Assembly: GCA_031296115.1 (NCBI GenBank)
Contig: JARLGI010000036.1
Coordinates: forward strand, 37,678 to 101,677
Direction of reading: 5' to 3'
Origin: Acidobacteriota bacterium
Lineage (GTDB): Bacteria > Acidobacteriota > Terriglobia > Terriglobales > Acidobacteriaceae
Length of the DNA stretch: 64,000 nt
The position numbers were made by a program, and so were the translations under genes. Under the pieces are notes generated by a model that saw only the letters and a list, made by a program, of their open reading frames with translations, made no database searches and was not told where the DNA came from. Below, one piece after another: positions 17,098-26,831 of this stretch (positions are counted from its first letter, which is position 1; each line of letters starts with the position of its first letter).

Positions 17098-18267
17098 TTA
17101 CGCCTCGCGCAGCGCCCGCGTAATCGGCATGCTGGCCGCGCGGAAGGCGGGCAGCATGCCGCCAACAAATCCCATCACCACCGCGAAAACCATGCCAAAG
17201 ATCAGCAGTGCCGGCGTGAGCTTGAAGGCAAACGCCAGCTCGCTGAAGCTGTTGGTATTGCCGGTCCCCGCGGTGTAGCCGTTCATGGTGAAGGCGGCGA
17301 GGCATCCGAGCGCACCGCCGATGAGCGCCAGCAGCACCGATTCCAACACGAACGAGAACAGGATGCTGAAGCGCGAGAAGCCCAGCGCGCGCAGAGTGCC
17401 AATCTCGCGCGTGCGTTGCGAGACGATGGCGTACATGGTGTTCATCGCGCCGAAGACGGCGCCGATGCCCATCACTACAGCGACAAAGGCCGCTAGGCCG
17501 AGAAGCGCCGCCGCGGTAGGTCCTGCCAGGTTCTCGTAATATTTCGGTTCGGAATCCATCTGCAACTGCACCCGGGGATTGGCGCGCAGGTCTTTGTCGA
17601 ACGCCGCCAGCGTGCCCGGATCTTGCAGTCGAACGGTCACCGACTCGCAGCCGCCGTTGCGACGGATGGCGGGCGCCATGGCATCGTAGTCGCCCCAGAT
17701 TTCGCTCTCGAACGAACCACCTTCGGCAACGAAAAGCCCAACGACTTTCCAGTCCTTCTTCTGAACGTTGAGCACGGACCCGACATCCAGTCCTTGCACG
17801 CGGTCGGCAATTCTCTCGCCGACGATCACTTCATACAGGCCTGGGGTGAAGCTGCGTCCCTCGACCACCTTGAGGTTGTTGCGGACCTTGAACGCCATCG
17901 GCGTCACACCGCGGAAGGTGATGTTGGCGGGCTGGTTGTCGGACTTTCGCGGACGGTTGGCGAGGATAACGACTTCGCACGAGGCCATGGCTTTGCCATT
18001 GCTATCGCGCGCGACCCGCGGGTCAACCATGAAAACGTCGGCATCCGCGATGTTCATCCAGGAAGTCAGCTCCGACATGGAGCCCCGTTGGGTAACGATG
18101 CCATTGAGGGGCGATCCGGTGGAACGCAACGCAATACGGAAGCCGCTTTCCATGGACAACAGCGTGACGAACACCGCCACCACCAGTCCAATGCCGAAGA
18201 TGGCCAGCAGCGTGACCTTCCAGCGCTGGCGAAGATTGCGCACATTATAGGAAAGTGGGAGCGCCAT
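17098..18267 (-). CDS. ABC transporter permease, MacB/FtsX type (second permease)
   Basis: 389 residues. One N-terminal membrane helix (WKVTLLAIFGIGLVVAVFVTLL), a large periplasmic domain, then three C-terminal helices with GAVFGAMNTMYAIVSQRTREIGTLRALGFS, the FtsX-family coupling region. The end AFRAASMPITRALREA is the usual C-terminal helix. Its start overlaps the stop of the previous permease at 18267. With that permease, the ATPase and the adaptor it forms an exporter resembling MacAB or a lipoprotein/antibiotic efflux system. Substrate unknown. Confidence 0.88.
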   Translation of the reverse strand: MALPLSYNVRNLRQRWKVTLLAIFGIGLVVAVFVTLLSMESGFRIALRSTGSPLNGIVTQRGSMSELTSWMNIADADVFMVDPRVARDSNGKAMASCEVVILANRPRKSDNQPANITFRGVTPMAFKVRNNLKVVEGRSFTPGLYEVIVGERIADRVQGLDVGSVLNVQKKDWKVVGLFVAEGGSFESEIWGDYDAMAPAIRRNGGCESVTVRLQDPGTLAAFDKDLRANPRVQLQMDSEPKYYENLAGPTAAALLGLAAFVAVVMGIGAVFGAMNTMYAIVSQRTREIGTLRALGFSRFSILFSFVLESVLLALIGGALGCLAAFTMNGYTAGTGNTNSFSELAFAFKLTPALLIFGMVFAVVMGFVGGMLPAFRAASMPITRALREA

Positions 18268-19433
18268 TAGACTTGCCTCAAGGTTTCGGTAATGCGGGTG
18301 CGATAACCGTTCATCGCGGGGAGGAAGCCGGCGGCCACGCCCAGCAACAAGGCAAAGCCAACGCCGAGAAGGGCGGTGCGCGCTGACAGTCCAAAGCTCG
18401 GATATTGAGCGACGACATCGCCAATCATGGGAACCTCGGGCAAGATCCCCAGCATCCCTTTGCTGAGCAGCAAGCCAACCAGCCCGCCCAAGGCGGCAAT
18501 CAGCAACGCCTCGATGAGGATGAGCGACATGACGAGCCCGCTGGAGAACCCGAGCGTTTTCAGGACGCCGATCTCCTGCTGGCGCTCGCGTACGGCGATG
18601 CTCATGGTGTTGGCGGTCACCAGCAGAATGGTGAAGGCCACAGCAAGCCCGATGCCGTTCAACAGCAGGGCCAGATTGCCAGCCATCGCAACGAAGCCGG
18701 CGAGAAACGCTTGCTCCGTCTCGGTCTTCGTCGGCGTATCGGTGTTTTCGAACTCGGCATCGATGGCTTTGCTGATGGCGCCCGCGTGGCTGGGATCGTC
18801 AATCTGCTCTGTGAGCCATCCGATACCGATGTTCCGCCCGGTGGCCTCGTACAGATATTTGTAGTTGAAGTACATCGAGTTGAGGTCGAAACTCTGCTGG
18901 CTGCTGTCGTAGATTCCGTCCACCACAAAATCGAAAGGATGACCGATGCGGTAAGGCGGGATGCTGCTCTCCAGTTCGAAGGTGTCGCCCACCTTCCACC
19001 CGAAGCGCTGGGCGAGTTTGCGGCCGATGATGCAGCCGCGCTGGTCATGCAGCCACCGCTCCTTCTGGTCGGGAGGGAGAATGACCTCGGGGAATATCTG
19101 GAGGAAGGCCTCGGGCTCGGTGGCGAAGTTGGCGAAGAAGTTCTTGGGATCGCGGTAAATGCCGCCAAACCAGGCGTTCATCACGGTCTGCTTTATGCCC
19201 GGGATGCCCGCAATCTTCGCTTTGTAGTTCAGCGGCAGGTTGTAGACCAGGCTGACGTAGTGGCGCGTGACCAACCGGCTGGCATTGCCGCTGTGCAGGC
19301 CGAAATTGACCGCTTCCACCACGGTTTGCAGAGTGCAGAACAGGAAGATGCACACCGACATGGCCAGCACAGTGCTGAGCGTGCGGATCCAGTTCTTACG
19401 GAGATGTTTGAGGATCAAGGGTGCGAACTTCAT
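18267..19433 (-). CDS. ABC transporter permease, MacB/FtsX type (first permease)
   Basis: 388 residues. N-terminal helix [22 protein letters not shown], a periplasmic domain of about 230 residues, then [25 protein letters not shown], the same FtsX motif as its neighbour, and C-terminal [19 protein letters not shown]. Two different permeases in tandem suggest a heterodimeric membrane part. It starts one base after the ATPase gene ends, so the genes are co-translated. Confidence 0.88.
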   Translation of the reverse strand: MKFAPLILKHLRKNWIRTLSTVLAMSVCIFLFCTLQTVVEAVNFGLHSGNASRLVTRHYVSLVYNLPLNYKAKIAGIPGIKQTVMNAWFGGIYRDPKNFFANFATEPEAFLQIFPEVILPPDQKERWLHDQRGCIIGRKLAQRFGWKVGDTFELESSIPPYRIGHPFDFVVDGIYDSSQQSFDLNSMYFNYKYLYEATGRNIGIGWLTEQIDDPSHAGAISKAIDAEFENTDTPTKTETEQAFLAGFVAMAGNLALLLNGIGLAVAFTILLVTANTMSIAVRERQQEIGVLKTLGFSSGLVMSLILIEALLIAALGGLVGLLLSKGMLGILPEVPMIGDVVAQYPSFGLSARTALLGVGFALLLGVAAGFLPAMNGYRTRITETLRQV

Positions 19434-19434
19434 A

Positions 19435-20133
19435 TCAGGCTGTCAGCACTCCCTTCTCCAGATGGCGCTGCGTGTGGGCGCGCGCTGCGGCGCGGGGATC
19501 GTGCGTCACCATGATGATGGTCTTGCCGAAGTCCCGGTTGAAGGTCTGTATGAGATCCAGAATTTCCTCAGCGCTCTGGGAATCGAGATCGCCGGTGGGT
19601 TCGTCGGCGACCAGCACTTTCGGATCGGTGACGATGGCACGCGCGATAGCGACACGCTGCTCCTGTCCGCCGGAAAGCTGGCGGGGGTAATGCTTCGAGC
19701 GATCGGCGAGGCCGACAATCCGCAGCGCGGTCAGCGCCCGCTCACGGCGCTCACGGCCGGAGAGGGAAGTGAGCAGCAGCGGTAACTCAACGTTCTCGAC
19801 GGCGTTGAGCACGGGAATCAGATTGTAGAACTGAAAGATGAAGCCGACATTGCGGCTGCGCCACTTGGCCAGCTCGCCTTCCGAAAGTGAGCCGAGATAG
19901 GTGCCCGCGACGACCACGCGACCGGAGGTGGCGCGATCAATGCCGGCGATCAGGTTCAGCAGCGTCGTCTTGCCTGAGCCCGACGGCCCCATGAGCGCGA
20001 GAAATTCACCTTCCGGCACTTCCAGGCTCAGGCCATCCAGCACTTTAATCTGCATGCTGTCACGCTGATAGAACTTGCGGACATCCTGCACGCTGACCGC
20101 TCCCGCTCTCGCGGCGATTTCTGTTGTACTCAT
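19435..20133 (-). CDS. ABC transporter ATP-binding protein, MacB/LolD family
   Basis: 232 residues. Walker [14 protein letters not shown]-loop region [21 protein letters not shown], signature [14 protein letters not shown], Walker [13 protein letters not shown] and switch MVTHD are all intact. The FxxxNLIPxLxAxENV stretch is typical of the MacB/LolD/FtsE group. It energises the two permeases downstream. The gene lies 17 bp after the adaptor gene and is followed at once by the permeases. Confidence 0.93.
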   Translation of the reverse strand: MSTTEIAARAGAVSVQDVRKFYQRDSMQIKVLDGLSLEVPEGEFLALMGPSGSGKTTLLNLIAGIDRATSGRVVVAGTYLGSLSEGELAKWRSRNVGFIFQFYNLIPVLNAVENVELPLLLTSLSGRERRERALTALRIVGLADRSKHYPRQLSGGQEQRVAIARAIVTDPKVLVADEPTGDLDSQSAEEILDLIQTFNRDFGKTIIMVTHDPRAAARAHTQRHLEKGVLTA

Positions 20134-20150
20134 GATCTCTCCTGTTGCTC

Positions 20151-21353
20151 CTATCCCTTTACCTTTATCGGGTCCCCGTCCTTCAGCTTCTGCGGAGGAT
20201 TGTTCACCAGCGTTTCCGATCCCGCCAACCCTTGTTTGACGATGATCTGGCCATGCAGGTCAGCGCCGGTGGTGACCGGAAGCAGCCGCACTTTCTTGTC
20301 GTCGACGGCGAAGACCGCGGACTTGCCGTCGCGCGTGATGACCGCTTCCTTCGGCACGGTGACGATGCTTGCTGGCGGCGCATTTTTCTTGTCGGCATTC
20401 TTCTGTGGCTGCAGGAATGTGACATTGCAGCTCATCTCCGGCTTCAGGTACTTGTCCTTGTCAAGAATGGACACTTTCACGGTGACGGTCGCCTTGGTGC
20501 GGTCGGCCGTTGGAATGACCTGGCGCAGCACGCCTTCGTAGGTGTGGTTGGGAATGGCCTGCACGGTGATCTCAGCAGGCTGCCCCGACGACAACTGGGC
20601 GACGTTCGATTCGTTTACATCCACTTCCGCTTCCAGCGAGTTCATATCGGCGATGGCGACGATGGCGCCCGAAGAGGTGGAAATGTTCACCCCTGGCGGA
20701 ATCGGCGCGACGCTCTCACCCACCTCGGTCATCTTCTTGACCACGACGCCTGCGAAGGGCGCGCGCACGGTGGAGAAATCTAGATACGACTGCTGCACCT
20801 GGAGGTTGGCCTCGTACTGGACAATGGTGGCTTGGGCAAGATTGACCTTGGCTTTGGCGGCATCGAGCGCATCCTGCGAGGTGACCTTGTCTTTGAACAG
20901 CCCTTCCTGGAGGCGGGCCTGGCGCTGTGCTTCGGCGAGATCGGCTTTGGCGTATTCAATGTCAGCCTTGGCCTTGGAAATGGCGGCAATCAAGTCGGCA
21001 TTGTCCAGACGCGCCAGGACGTCTCCTTCCTTGACCACGCTGCCTTCTTCCACCAGGAGTTGGGAGATTCGGCCCTGGATCTTCGACGACACCACCGATT
21101 GCTTACGGGCTACGAGATATCCGGAGGCAGTCAAAATCGGAGCTCCCGCATCCGGGGAAGAGCTGGTCTGGATGCTGGGCCGCACGGTTTCCACCTCGGT
21201 TGCGCCGAACGCCGGGCGGGCGCGCATGAAGTAGAGTCCGCCGGCCGCTACCAGTGCTAAGAGAATTAGGAGGCCGAGGATGCGCCATCTTCCGCTGCGC
21301 GGCGCATCGCGCTCAATGCGCAATGACGCCAGTTCGTCCTTCAAGTCCTTCAT
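20151..21353 (-). CDS. Periplasmic adaptor (HlyD/MacA-like membrane fusion protein)
   Basis: 400 residues. One N-terminal anchor helix ([21 protein letters not shown]), a lipoyl/barrel-hybrid part [38 protein letters not shown], a coiled-coil hairpin of about 70 residues ([19 protein letters not shown]), the second lipoyl half [14 protein letters not shown], then beta-barrel and membrane-proximal domains. It links the ABC permeases to an outer-membrane channel of TolC type. First gene of the four-gene operon; no outer-membrane gene is adjacent. Confidence 0.9.
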   Translation of the reverse strand: MKDLKDELASLRIERDAPRSGRWRILGLLILLALVAAGGLYFMRARPAFGATEVETVRPSIQTSSSPDAGAPILTASGYLVARKQSVVSSKIQGRISQLLVEEGSVVKEGDVLARLDNADLIAAISKAKADIEYAKADLAEAQRQARLQEGLFKDKVTSQDALDAAKAKVNLAQATIVQYEANLQVQQSYLDFSTVRAPFAGVVVKKMTEVGESVAPIPPGVNISTSSGAIVAIADMNSLEAEVDVNESNVAQLSSGQPAEITVQAIPNHTYEGVLRQVIPTADRTKATVTVKVSILDKDKYLKPEMSCNVTFLQPQKNADKKNAPPASIVTVPKEAVITRDGKSAVFAVDDKKVRLLPVTTGADLHGQIIVKQGLAGSETLVNNPPQKLKDGDPIKVKG

Positions 21354-21624
21354 TGAAGTAGTTCAACTTTCGTATATGAATACCAATAGCATCGCATTGT
21401 TACAGCAAGTTTGAAAGCCGCGGAAAACCTGTGGACGAATCCCGCCCGATTGCGAACTCTAACGAGGATTATCCTCCGCGTTTAACCACGCGAATAGTGC
21501 GGAATGTCAGCGCTGTCGCATGACAAATGTCACGCAAGGCGGGATCTTGTCGAATTGGAGTCGCTCAGTATCTTTCCCCTTGCGGGAGCCCAATCTGCCG
21601 CTTCGGCTACGGTATTATTGGAAC

Positions 21625-22110
21625 ATGGCGCACGTATATCGTCGTAAGCTGGTATGTCTGGCCGTCCTCGTGCTGGTCGTCTTCGCTGGCTGCAAGGCAA
21701 GGCCGAAGTCGAAGGCGGTGTATGTCCGCGTGATGAGCAATCTCGCGTCTCCCTACGGCCATGAACTGGACCATCGCATACTGGAGTTTCAGACCAGCAA
21801 TCCGCGCACCAGTACGGGCCGGCCGATCGTGGTGCAGACCGTGGAGATCGGCGACTACAAAGACATGCTGGAGCGCCACGTCGGCAGGGACACCACGGTC
21901 GAGCTGATCATTCTCGACGCGCCGGATGACGCGGCCCTGAGTTCTTCCGTGCAGGCCGACATGGGACGTGCGGTGAACATTTGCGCGTCGCTCAAGGCTT
22001 GTCCAGCCAACGTGCCGGCGCTGATTCCGTCCGGCACCGAGGGCGAGCGCCTGGAAGCGGCGCAGAAATTTGAGGACTTCCTGCAGAAAGCCCCGCCCGC
22101 CTCGTCTTAG
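21625..22110 (+). CDS. Putative lipoprotein of unknown function
   Basis: 161 residues from ATG 21625 (MAHVYRRKLVCLAVLVLVVFAGCKA). The signal peptide ends in a lipobox VFAGC, so it is probably lipidated. The track start at 21520 is upstream of the signal peptide and unlikely. The mature part (VYVRVMSNLASPYGHELDHRI..VVQTVEIGDYKDMLERH..VELIILDAPDDAAL) is faintly like a periplasmic ligand-binding half-domain, but I do not recognise a family. It is convergent with alkA, four bases apart. Confidence 0.65.
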   Translation: MAHVYRRKLVCLAVLVLVVFAGCKARPKSKAVYVRVMSNLASPYGHELDHRILEFQTSNPRTSTGRPIVVQTVEIGDYKDMLERHVGRDTTVELIILDAPDDAALSSSVQADMGRAVNICASLKACPANVPALIPSGTEGERLEAAQKFEDFLQKAPPASS

Positions 22111-22113
22111 CGG

Positions 22114-22887
22114 CTACTTTGCAGGACGACGCGAGCCAGTCTTCTTCTCAGCCGCCTTCTTGCTCGCGGCCTTTTTCCGTGTTGCAGCCCTCGCAGTTTT
22201 CTTTTGCGCGCCCACCATCGGCAGATCCTTCATCTCAGCCGCACGCCACAAATACCAGCTCGCCACGCTGCGATAGGGCCGCCAGCGTTCACCATAGGCC
22301 AGCAGTTCCTTCGGTTTGGGCAACCCGACGAGCTTGTGTATCTTAGCGAACCCTTTGCGGATGCCGTAATCGTCGACCGCCAGCACGTCGGGCCGTGCCA
22401 GGCGGAAGATCAGCAGCATTTCCACCGTCCAACGCCCGATACCGCGCACGCTGTCGAGCCGTTCGACCAGATCTTCGTCACTCATGCGGTTGGCTTGCTT
22501 GACGGTGGGCACCGTGCCGTCCAGGGTTTTCGCTGCAAGATCGCTGATAGCCAGCATCTTGGCGCGGGAGAGCCCGGCGGAGCGCAGGCGCTCTTCGCTG
22601 GCCGCCAAAATCTGCTCGGGGGAAGGGAATCCGTCGACCAAGCCGCGCCGAGTCCGAATGCGCTTGGTGTTCTGTGGGAACAGCGCTTTCACGCGGGCGG
22701 TAATGGTGGCCGCGACTTTGCCGTTGAGCTGCTGATAGATGATGGATTCCAGCAGGGCTTCAAAGATGCTCTGTGTGGTCTCCTGCTGCAGACGGCAGGG
22801 GCCCGTGCGCGCGATAATGCGGGCCAGCTTGCGATCGACCCGGCAGAGGTGTTCACAGGCGGCGGCGTGGTCGAGTTTCTTCGGCAT
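22114..22887 (-). CDS. DNA-3-methyladenine glycosylase II-like (HhH-GPD) protein
   Basis: 257 residues. The core shows ALLESIIYQQLNGKVAATI, the helix-hairpin-helix LDSVRGIGRWTVEMLLIF and the catalytic Asp in VLAVDDYGIRKGFA, as in AlkA-type enzymes that remove alkylated purines. Residues before the core are shorter than in E. coli AlkA, so it matches the compact bacterial/yeast Mag1-like form. The last about 45 residues are Lys/Ala-rich (KKTARAATRKKAASKKAAEKK) and may bind DNA non-specifically. It ends convergently with the lipoprotein gene. Confidence 0.88.
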   Translation of the reverse strand: MPKKLDHAAACEHLCRVDRKLARIIARTGPCRLQQETTQSIFEALLESIIYQQLNGKVAATITARVKALFPQNTKRIRTRRGLVDGFPSPEQILAASEERLRSAGLSRAKMLAISDLAAKTLDGTVPTVKQANRMSDEDLVERLDSVRGIGRWTVEMLLIFRLARPDVLAVDDYGIRKGFAKIHKLVGLPKPKELLAYGERWRPYRSVASWYLWRAAEMKDLPMVGAQKKTARAATRKKAASKKAAEKKTGSRRPAK

Positions 22888-22950
22888 GGTCAGTTGTCAG
22901 TGGCCAGCCAGTATGCAACTGACAACTGACTACTGGCCACTGACTTCTCC
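22885..22950. repeat. GTCAGTGGCCAG repeat cluster between recX and alkA
   Basis: Several overlapping units (GTCAGTTGTCAGTGGCCAG, CAACTGACAACTGACTACTGGCC) fill the gap and run into the 3' end of recX, whose last codons and stop come from this repeat. Confidence 0.8.
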
Positions 22951-23466
22951 CTCCAGCGTCGCCAGCGTCTCCTCGTCCCTGTCCCACTTTTTCAGGATGC
23001 GGAAAATGATCCGGCTGCCGAAGCCGGCCCGCATCAGGGTGCGAAACGCGCGCGCCGCCTGCTTTTGGTTCTCCGGCTTGACGATGCGCTTGCGCCGCAG
23101 GAACGCGCGCGCCAGATGCTCTTCGTTTACCCCGCTGTACGCCGCGCTAACCGTGCTCTCGATGATGTCGCCGTGCACGCCTTTGGCCTTCAAGTCTTGG
23201 ACCACACGCATGCGGCCAAATTTTTCGTTTTCCTTACGAAACCGCGTGTAGCTCTCCGCGTAGCTGGTGTCGTTGAGATACTTGTGCATCTTCAGGCGCG
23301 CCACCACAACTTCCACCAGCAGCTCGCCATGCGGTTGGTCGCCCACGCGACGGCGCATCAGCCGCTTGATTTCAGCGACCGTGCGCATCTGCCGCCCCAA
23401 CGCGCCGACGGCGTACTCGTACAGCGACTCCTCGTCATAGACGCGTTCGGTGCGCTTGAAGGGCAT
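22930..23466 (-). CDS. recX: RecX-family regulatory protein
   Basis: 178 residues from ATG 23466 (MPFKRTERVYDEESLYEYAVGAL); the track start at 23856 overlaps ispH on the other strand and is not used. Three-helix RecX repeats are visible: ALGRQMRTVAEIKRLMRRR, LKMHKYLNDTSYAESYTRFR..KFGRMRVVQDLKAKGV, and YSGVNEEHLARAFLRRKR. RecX binds RecA filaments and limits recombinase activity. recA is not adjacent here. The final residues VSGQ and the stop are encoded by the intergenic GTCAGTGGCCAG repeat, so the true ancestral C-terminus may have been replaced. Confidence 0.85.
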   Translation of the reverse strand: MPFKRTERVYDEESLYEYAVGALGRQMRTVAEIKRLMRRRVGDQPHGELLVEVVVARLKMHKYLNDTSYAESYTRFRKENEKFGRMRVVQDLKAKGVHGDIIESTVSAAYSGVNEEHLARAFLRRKRIVKPENQKQAARAFRTLMRAGFGSRIIFRILKKWDRDEETLATLEGEVSGQ

Positions 23467-23645
23467 GGGACGATTATGAATCCATCCAGGCTGCGCCGCC
23501 AGCCTTTCCATTGGCTGCTGAATTTGCGCCGCAGGCTGCCAAATTACGCCACTGGTGCGCGTTACGTTGCTGCTTCCGGCGCTGTTACAATAGAGTAATA
23601 GTGGGGAGAGCCGAGTTTCTACCCGATATACTGGACCGCACAAGA

Positions 23646-24617
23646 ATGACTTTGAGCCAACCCAAGACCTTACTCTTGCTGAAGCCCCGGGGCTTCTGTG
23701 CCGGCGTGGTGCGCGCCATTGACATCGTCCGCATCGCCCTGGAAACCTTCGGAGCGCCCATCTACGTCCACAAAGAGATTGTCCATAACCGCCACGTGGT
23801 GGACGAGTTGAGCGCCAAGGGCGCCATCTTTGTGGACAGCGTGGAAGAAGTCCCAACCGGCGAGCGCGTCATCTACAGCGCCCACGGGGTTGCACCCGAA
23901 GTGCGGGAGTCGAGCAAGCTGCGCGAACTGCGCGTGATTGATGCGACCTGTCCGCTGGTGACCAAGGTCCATGTAGAGGCCGTGAAGTTTGCCCGTGAAG
24001 GCTATTCGCTGATCCTGATTGGACACCACGACCACGATGAGGTCATCGGCACCCTCGGCGAAGCTCCGGCAGTGACCCAGGTAGTGGACGCGCCCGAGGA
24101 CGTTGACAACCTGCATGTCCCCGATCCCGACCGGTTAGCTTACCTAACGCAGACCACGTTGAGCCTCGACGAAACGACGCATGTGATCGAGGCCCTGCGC
24201 AAGCGCTTTCCCAACATCAAGGGCCCGCACGCGCAGGACATCTGCTACGCGACGGAGAATCGCCAGACAGCGGTGAAGGAAGTCGCTAGCGAGTGCGATC
24301 TGCTGCTGGTGGTAGGCTCGGACAACAGCTCGAACTCGAACCGGCTGGTGGAAGTGGCGTGCAACCTGGGCACGCGGTCGTATCTCATCGAGAACTTCCG
24401 CTCAATTCAGCCGGACTGGCTGGAAAACGTAAACACCGTCGGCCTGACCGCCGGCGCCTCGGCCCCCGAGATCCTGGTGCAGGAAGTGGTGCATTTCCTG
24501 GCGGAGCAAGGCTTCACCAACATGCGCGAGGTGGAAGTGATGCCGGAGCATGTGCGCTTCGGCCTGCCGCCGGAGATCGTGGAGGCCATTGGCGCTGCGC
24601 CCGCTATGGCGGAGTAA
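23646..24617 (+). CDS. ispH: 4-hydroxy-3-methylbut-2-enyl diphosphate reductase IspH
   Basis: 323 residues from ATG 23646. All three Fe-S cysteines are in their motifs: KPRGFCAGVVRAID, DATCPLVTKVH and QDICYATENRQ. HGVAPEV, GHHDHDEVIGTLGE and GSDNSSNSNRLVEVA also match. It makes IPP and DMAPP, the last step of the MEP pathway. Its position seven bases before shc ties isoprenoid supply to hopanoid synthesis; the two are probably one transcript. Confidence 0.96.
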   Translation: MTLSQPKTLLLLKPRGFCAGVVRAIDIVRIALETFGAPIYVHKEIVHNRHVVDELSAKGAIFVDSVEEVPTGERVIYSAHGVAPEVRESSKLRELRVIDATCPLVTKVHVEAVKFAREGYSLILIGHHDHDEVIGTLGEAPAVTQVVDAPEDVDNLHVPDPDRLAYLTQTTLSLDETTHVIEALRKRFPNIKGPHAQDICYATENRQTAVKEVASECDLLLVVGSDNSSNSNRLVEVACNLGTRSYLIENFRSIQPDWLENVNTVGLTAGASAPEILVQEVVHFLAEQGFTNMREVEVMPEHVRFGLPPEIVEAIGAAPAMAE

Positions 24618-24624
24618 GCGAACC

Positions 24625-26568
24625 ATGGCAGACCCAGATAATCCCGCCGAGATGCGCTTCGGCAAGATTGATGACATTCAGAGCCGGGTGGCCGCAGCCA
24701 TGGACGCCGCGCGGCAATACCTGTTCTCCATCCAGGATCGCGACGAAGGCTATTGGTGCGGGGAACTGGGTGCCGATACCACGCTGGTGTCGGACTACGT
24801 TCTGCTGCATCGCCTGCTGGGCACCGAAGATGGTACGCGCACCCAGAAGTGCGCGACCGAGATCCTCAACCGCCAGAATGGAGATGGCGGCTGGCCCATC
24901 TACAACGACGGGCCATCCAACATCAGCGCGTCGGTGAAGGCGTATTTCGCGCTGAAGATGGCCGGCTATAGTGCGGAGCATCCGCAGCTGCAGAAGGCGC
25001 GCGAGCGGATACTGGCGCTCGGCGGCGTGACGGAAGTCAACACCTTCACCAAGATTTACCTTTGCTTCCTCGGGCAATACGATTACGACGCGGTCCCGGC
25101 CATTCCACCGGAGATCGTGCTGTTCCCCAAGTGGTTCTGGTTCAACATCTACGAGATCTCGTCATGGTCGCGGGCCATCCTGGTGCCGCTGTCGATTGCT
25201 TACGCTAAGAAGCCGTTCAAGAAAATTCCGCCGGAACAGGGCATCGAGGAGCTGTTTGTCGGAGGCCGTACCAAGAGCCGGCTGCGACTGCGCTGGGCCA
25301 AGAAGCCGGTCAGCTGGCGCAATTTCTTCCTCGTGCTCGACCGCCTGGTGCATTTCCTGGAGAGCGTGCACGTTCGTCCTTTGCGCTCGCTGGCGCTGAA
25401 GGTGGCGGAGAAATGGATGCTGGAGCGGCTGGAGATGAGTGATGGCCTGGGGGCGATTTATCCGGGCATCATGAACTCCATCATCGCGCTGCGCTGCCTG
25501 GGCTATTCGCTGGATGACCCGCAGGTGATTCGCGCGATGGATGAGTTTGAAAGACTTGGCATCGAGGAAGAAACGACCTTCCGCATGCAGCCTTGCATGT
25601 CGCCGGTGTGGGACACGGCGTACGCGGTGTTTGCCCTGGCGGAGAGCGGGGTCGCCGCCGCCGACCCCCGCCTGGTGCAGCCCTGCGAATGGATGCTGAA
25701 GAAGCAGGTCACGCGCCGCGGCGACTGGTGCGTGAAGAACCGCAAGGCAGCGCCCGCCGGCTGGTACTTCGAGTTCAATAACGAGTTCTATCCGGACGTG
25801 GACGACACTGCCCAGGTCATGCTGGCGCTCAGCCGGGTGAAGACCAGCAACGAGAGCTATCACGACAGGTCGGTGCGCCGCGCGCTGGACTGGGTGCTCT
25901 CCATGCAGTGCAAGAACGGTGGTTGGGCGTCCTTCGACAAGGACAACAACCGCATGGTCTTCCAGCAGATTCCGTTTGCCGACCACAACGCCATGCTGGA
26001 TCCGGCGACCGTGGACATTACGGGGCGCGTGCTGGAGTGCCTGGCCAGTTACGGATATTCGCTGAAGGACCAACTGGTTCGCCGTGCCATTGAGTTCATC
26101 AAGCGCGAGCAGGAGCCGGAAGGCTCATGGTTTGGGCGCTGGGGCGTGAATTACATTTACGGCACCATGCTGGTACTGCGCGGGCTGCAGGCCATTGGGG
26201 TGGACTATCACGAACCGTTCGTGCAGCAGGCGGTGGAGTGGCTGCGGATGATGCAGAACCCCGATGGCGGCTGGGGCGAAAGCTGCGACTCGTACGATGA
26301 TGCGACGGTCAAAGGCGTGGGCCCGAGCACGGCTTCGCAGACGGCGTGGGCGGTCATGGGGTTGCTGGCGGCCAGCGACACTCGCAGCGATTCACTGCAA
26401 CGCGGAATTGCTTACCTGTTGAAGACGCAGCGGCGGGATGGCTCGTGGGATGAGTCGCTGTACACCGGCACGGGATTCCCCCGCGTGTTTTACCTGATGT
26501 ACTACATGTACCGGCAATATTTCCCGTTGCTGGCGTTGACCGAGTACGCGAAGTTCAGTTGTCAGTAG
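24625..26568 (+). CDS. shc: Squalene-hopene cyclase
   Basis: 647 residues from ATG 24625; the track start at 24550 lies inside ispH. The acid motif DVDDTA (the DXDD of cyclases) is at residues 391-394. Repeated QW motifs include QNGDGGWPIYN, CKNGGWASFD, QEPEGSWFGRWG, QNPDGGWGE and QRRDGSWDE. It cyclises squalene to hopene at the membrane. hpnC/D/E, which make the squalene, lie downstream in the same cluster. The last residues FSCQ and the stop codon lie in a GTTGTCAGTAGCCAG repeat, so the C-terminal few residues are repeat-derived. Confidence 0.96.
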   Translation: MADPDNPAEMRFGKIDDIQSRVAAAMDAARQYLFSIQDRDEGYWCGELGADTTLVSDYVLLHRLLGTEDGTRTQKCATEILNRQNGDGGWPIYNDGPSNISASVKAYFALKMAGYSAEHPQLQKARERILALGGVTEVNTFTKIYLCFLGQYDYDAVPAIPPEIVLFPKWFWFNIYEISSWSRAILVPLSIAYAKKPFKKIPPEQGIEELFVGGRTKSRLRLRWAKKPVSWRNFFLVLDRLVHFLESVHVRPLRSLALKVAEKWMLERLEMSDGLGAIYPGIMNSIIALRCLGYSLDDPQVIRAMDEFERLGIEEETTFRMQPCMSPVWDTAYAVFALAESGVAAADPRLVQPCEWMLKKQVTRRGDWCVKNRKAAPAGWYFEFNNEFYPDVDDTAQVMLALSRVKTSNESYHDRSVRRALDWVLSMQCKNGGWASFDKDNNRMVFQQIPFADHNAMLDPATVDITGRVLECLASYGYSLKDQLVRRAIEFIKREQEPEGSWFGRWGVNYIYGTMLVLRGLQAIGVDYHEPFVQQAVEWLRMMQNPDGGWGESCDSYDDATVKGVGPSTASQTAWAVMGLLAASDTRSDSLQRGIAYLLKTQRRDGSWDESLYTGTGFPRVFYLMYYMYRQYFPLLALTEYAKFSCQ

Positions 26569-26584
26569 CCAGTTGTCAGGGACT

Positions 26585-26739
26585 GGTAGAGCGGGCCTTC
26601 AGGCCCGCGTGGGCCGACCTTTATAGGATGAGGGGCTTCAGCCCGGGGGAATACTTGCCATCTTAAGAGTGCCGCCGGGCTGAAGCCCACTTCTCTCTTA
26701 ATGTGCAACCGTGACGCGGCGCTAAACCGCCGCTCTACC
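26585..26739. repeat. Composite palindromic repeat element (GGTAGAGC-armed), copy 1
   Basis: 155 bp with perfect outer inverted arms GGTAGAGCGG (26585-26594) and CCGCTCTACC (26730-26739). Internal hairpins include GCGGGCCTTCAGGCCCGC, GGGGCTTCAGCCC and CGGGCTGAAGCCC. Two further elements with near-identical outer arms and length are at 40507 and 52595. More GTCAG-type repeat (CTGACAACTGACTACTGGCAACTG) follows at about 26797-26822, just before hpnA. Confidence 0.85.
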
Positions 26740-26831
26740 CGTGCTCGCGAGCTAGAGTAGTTCTGGAACCGCCTTAATTTGCTTTGCCGGTAATTGCCGA
26801 CTGACAACTGACTACTGGCAACTGATTTTCA

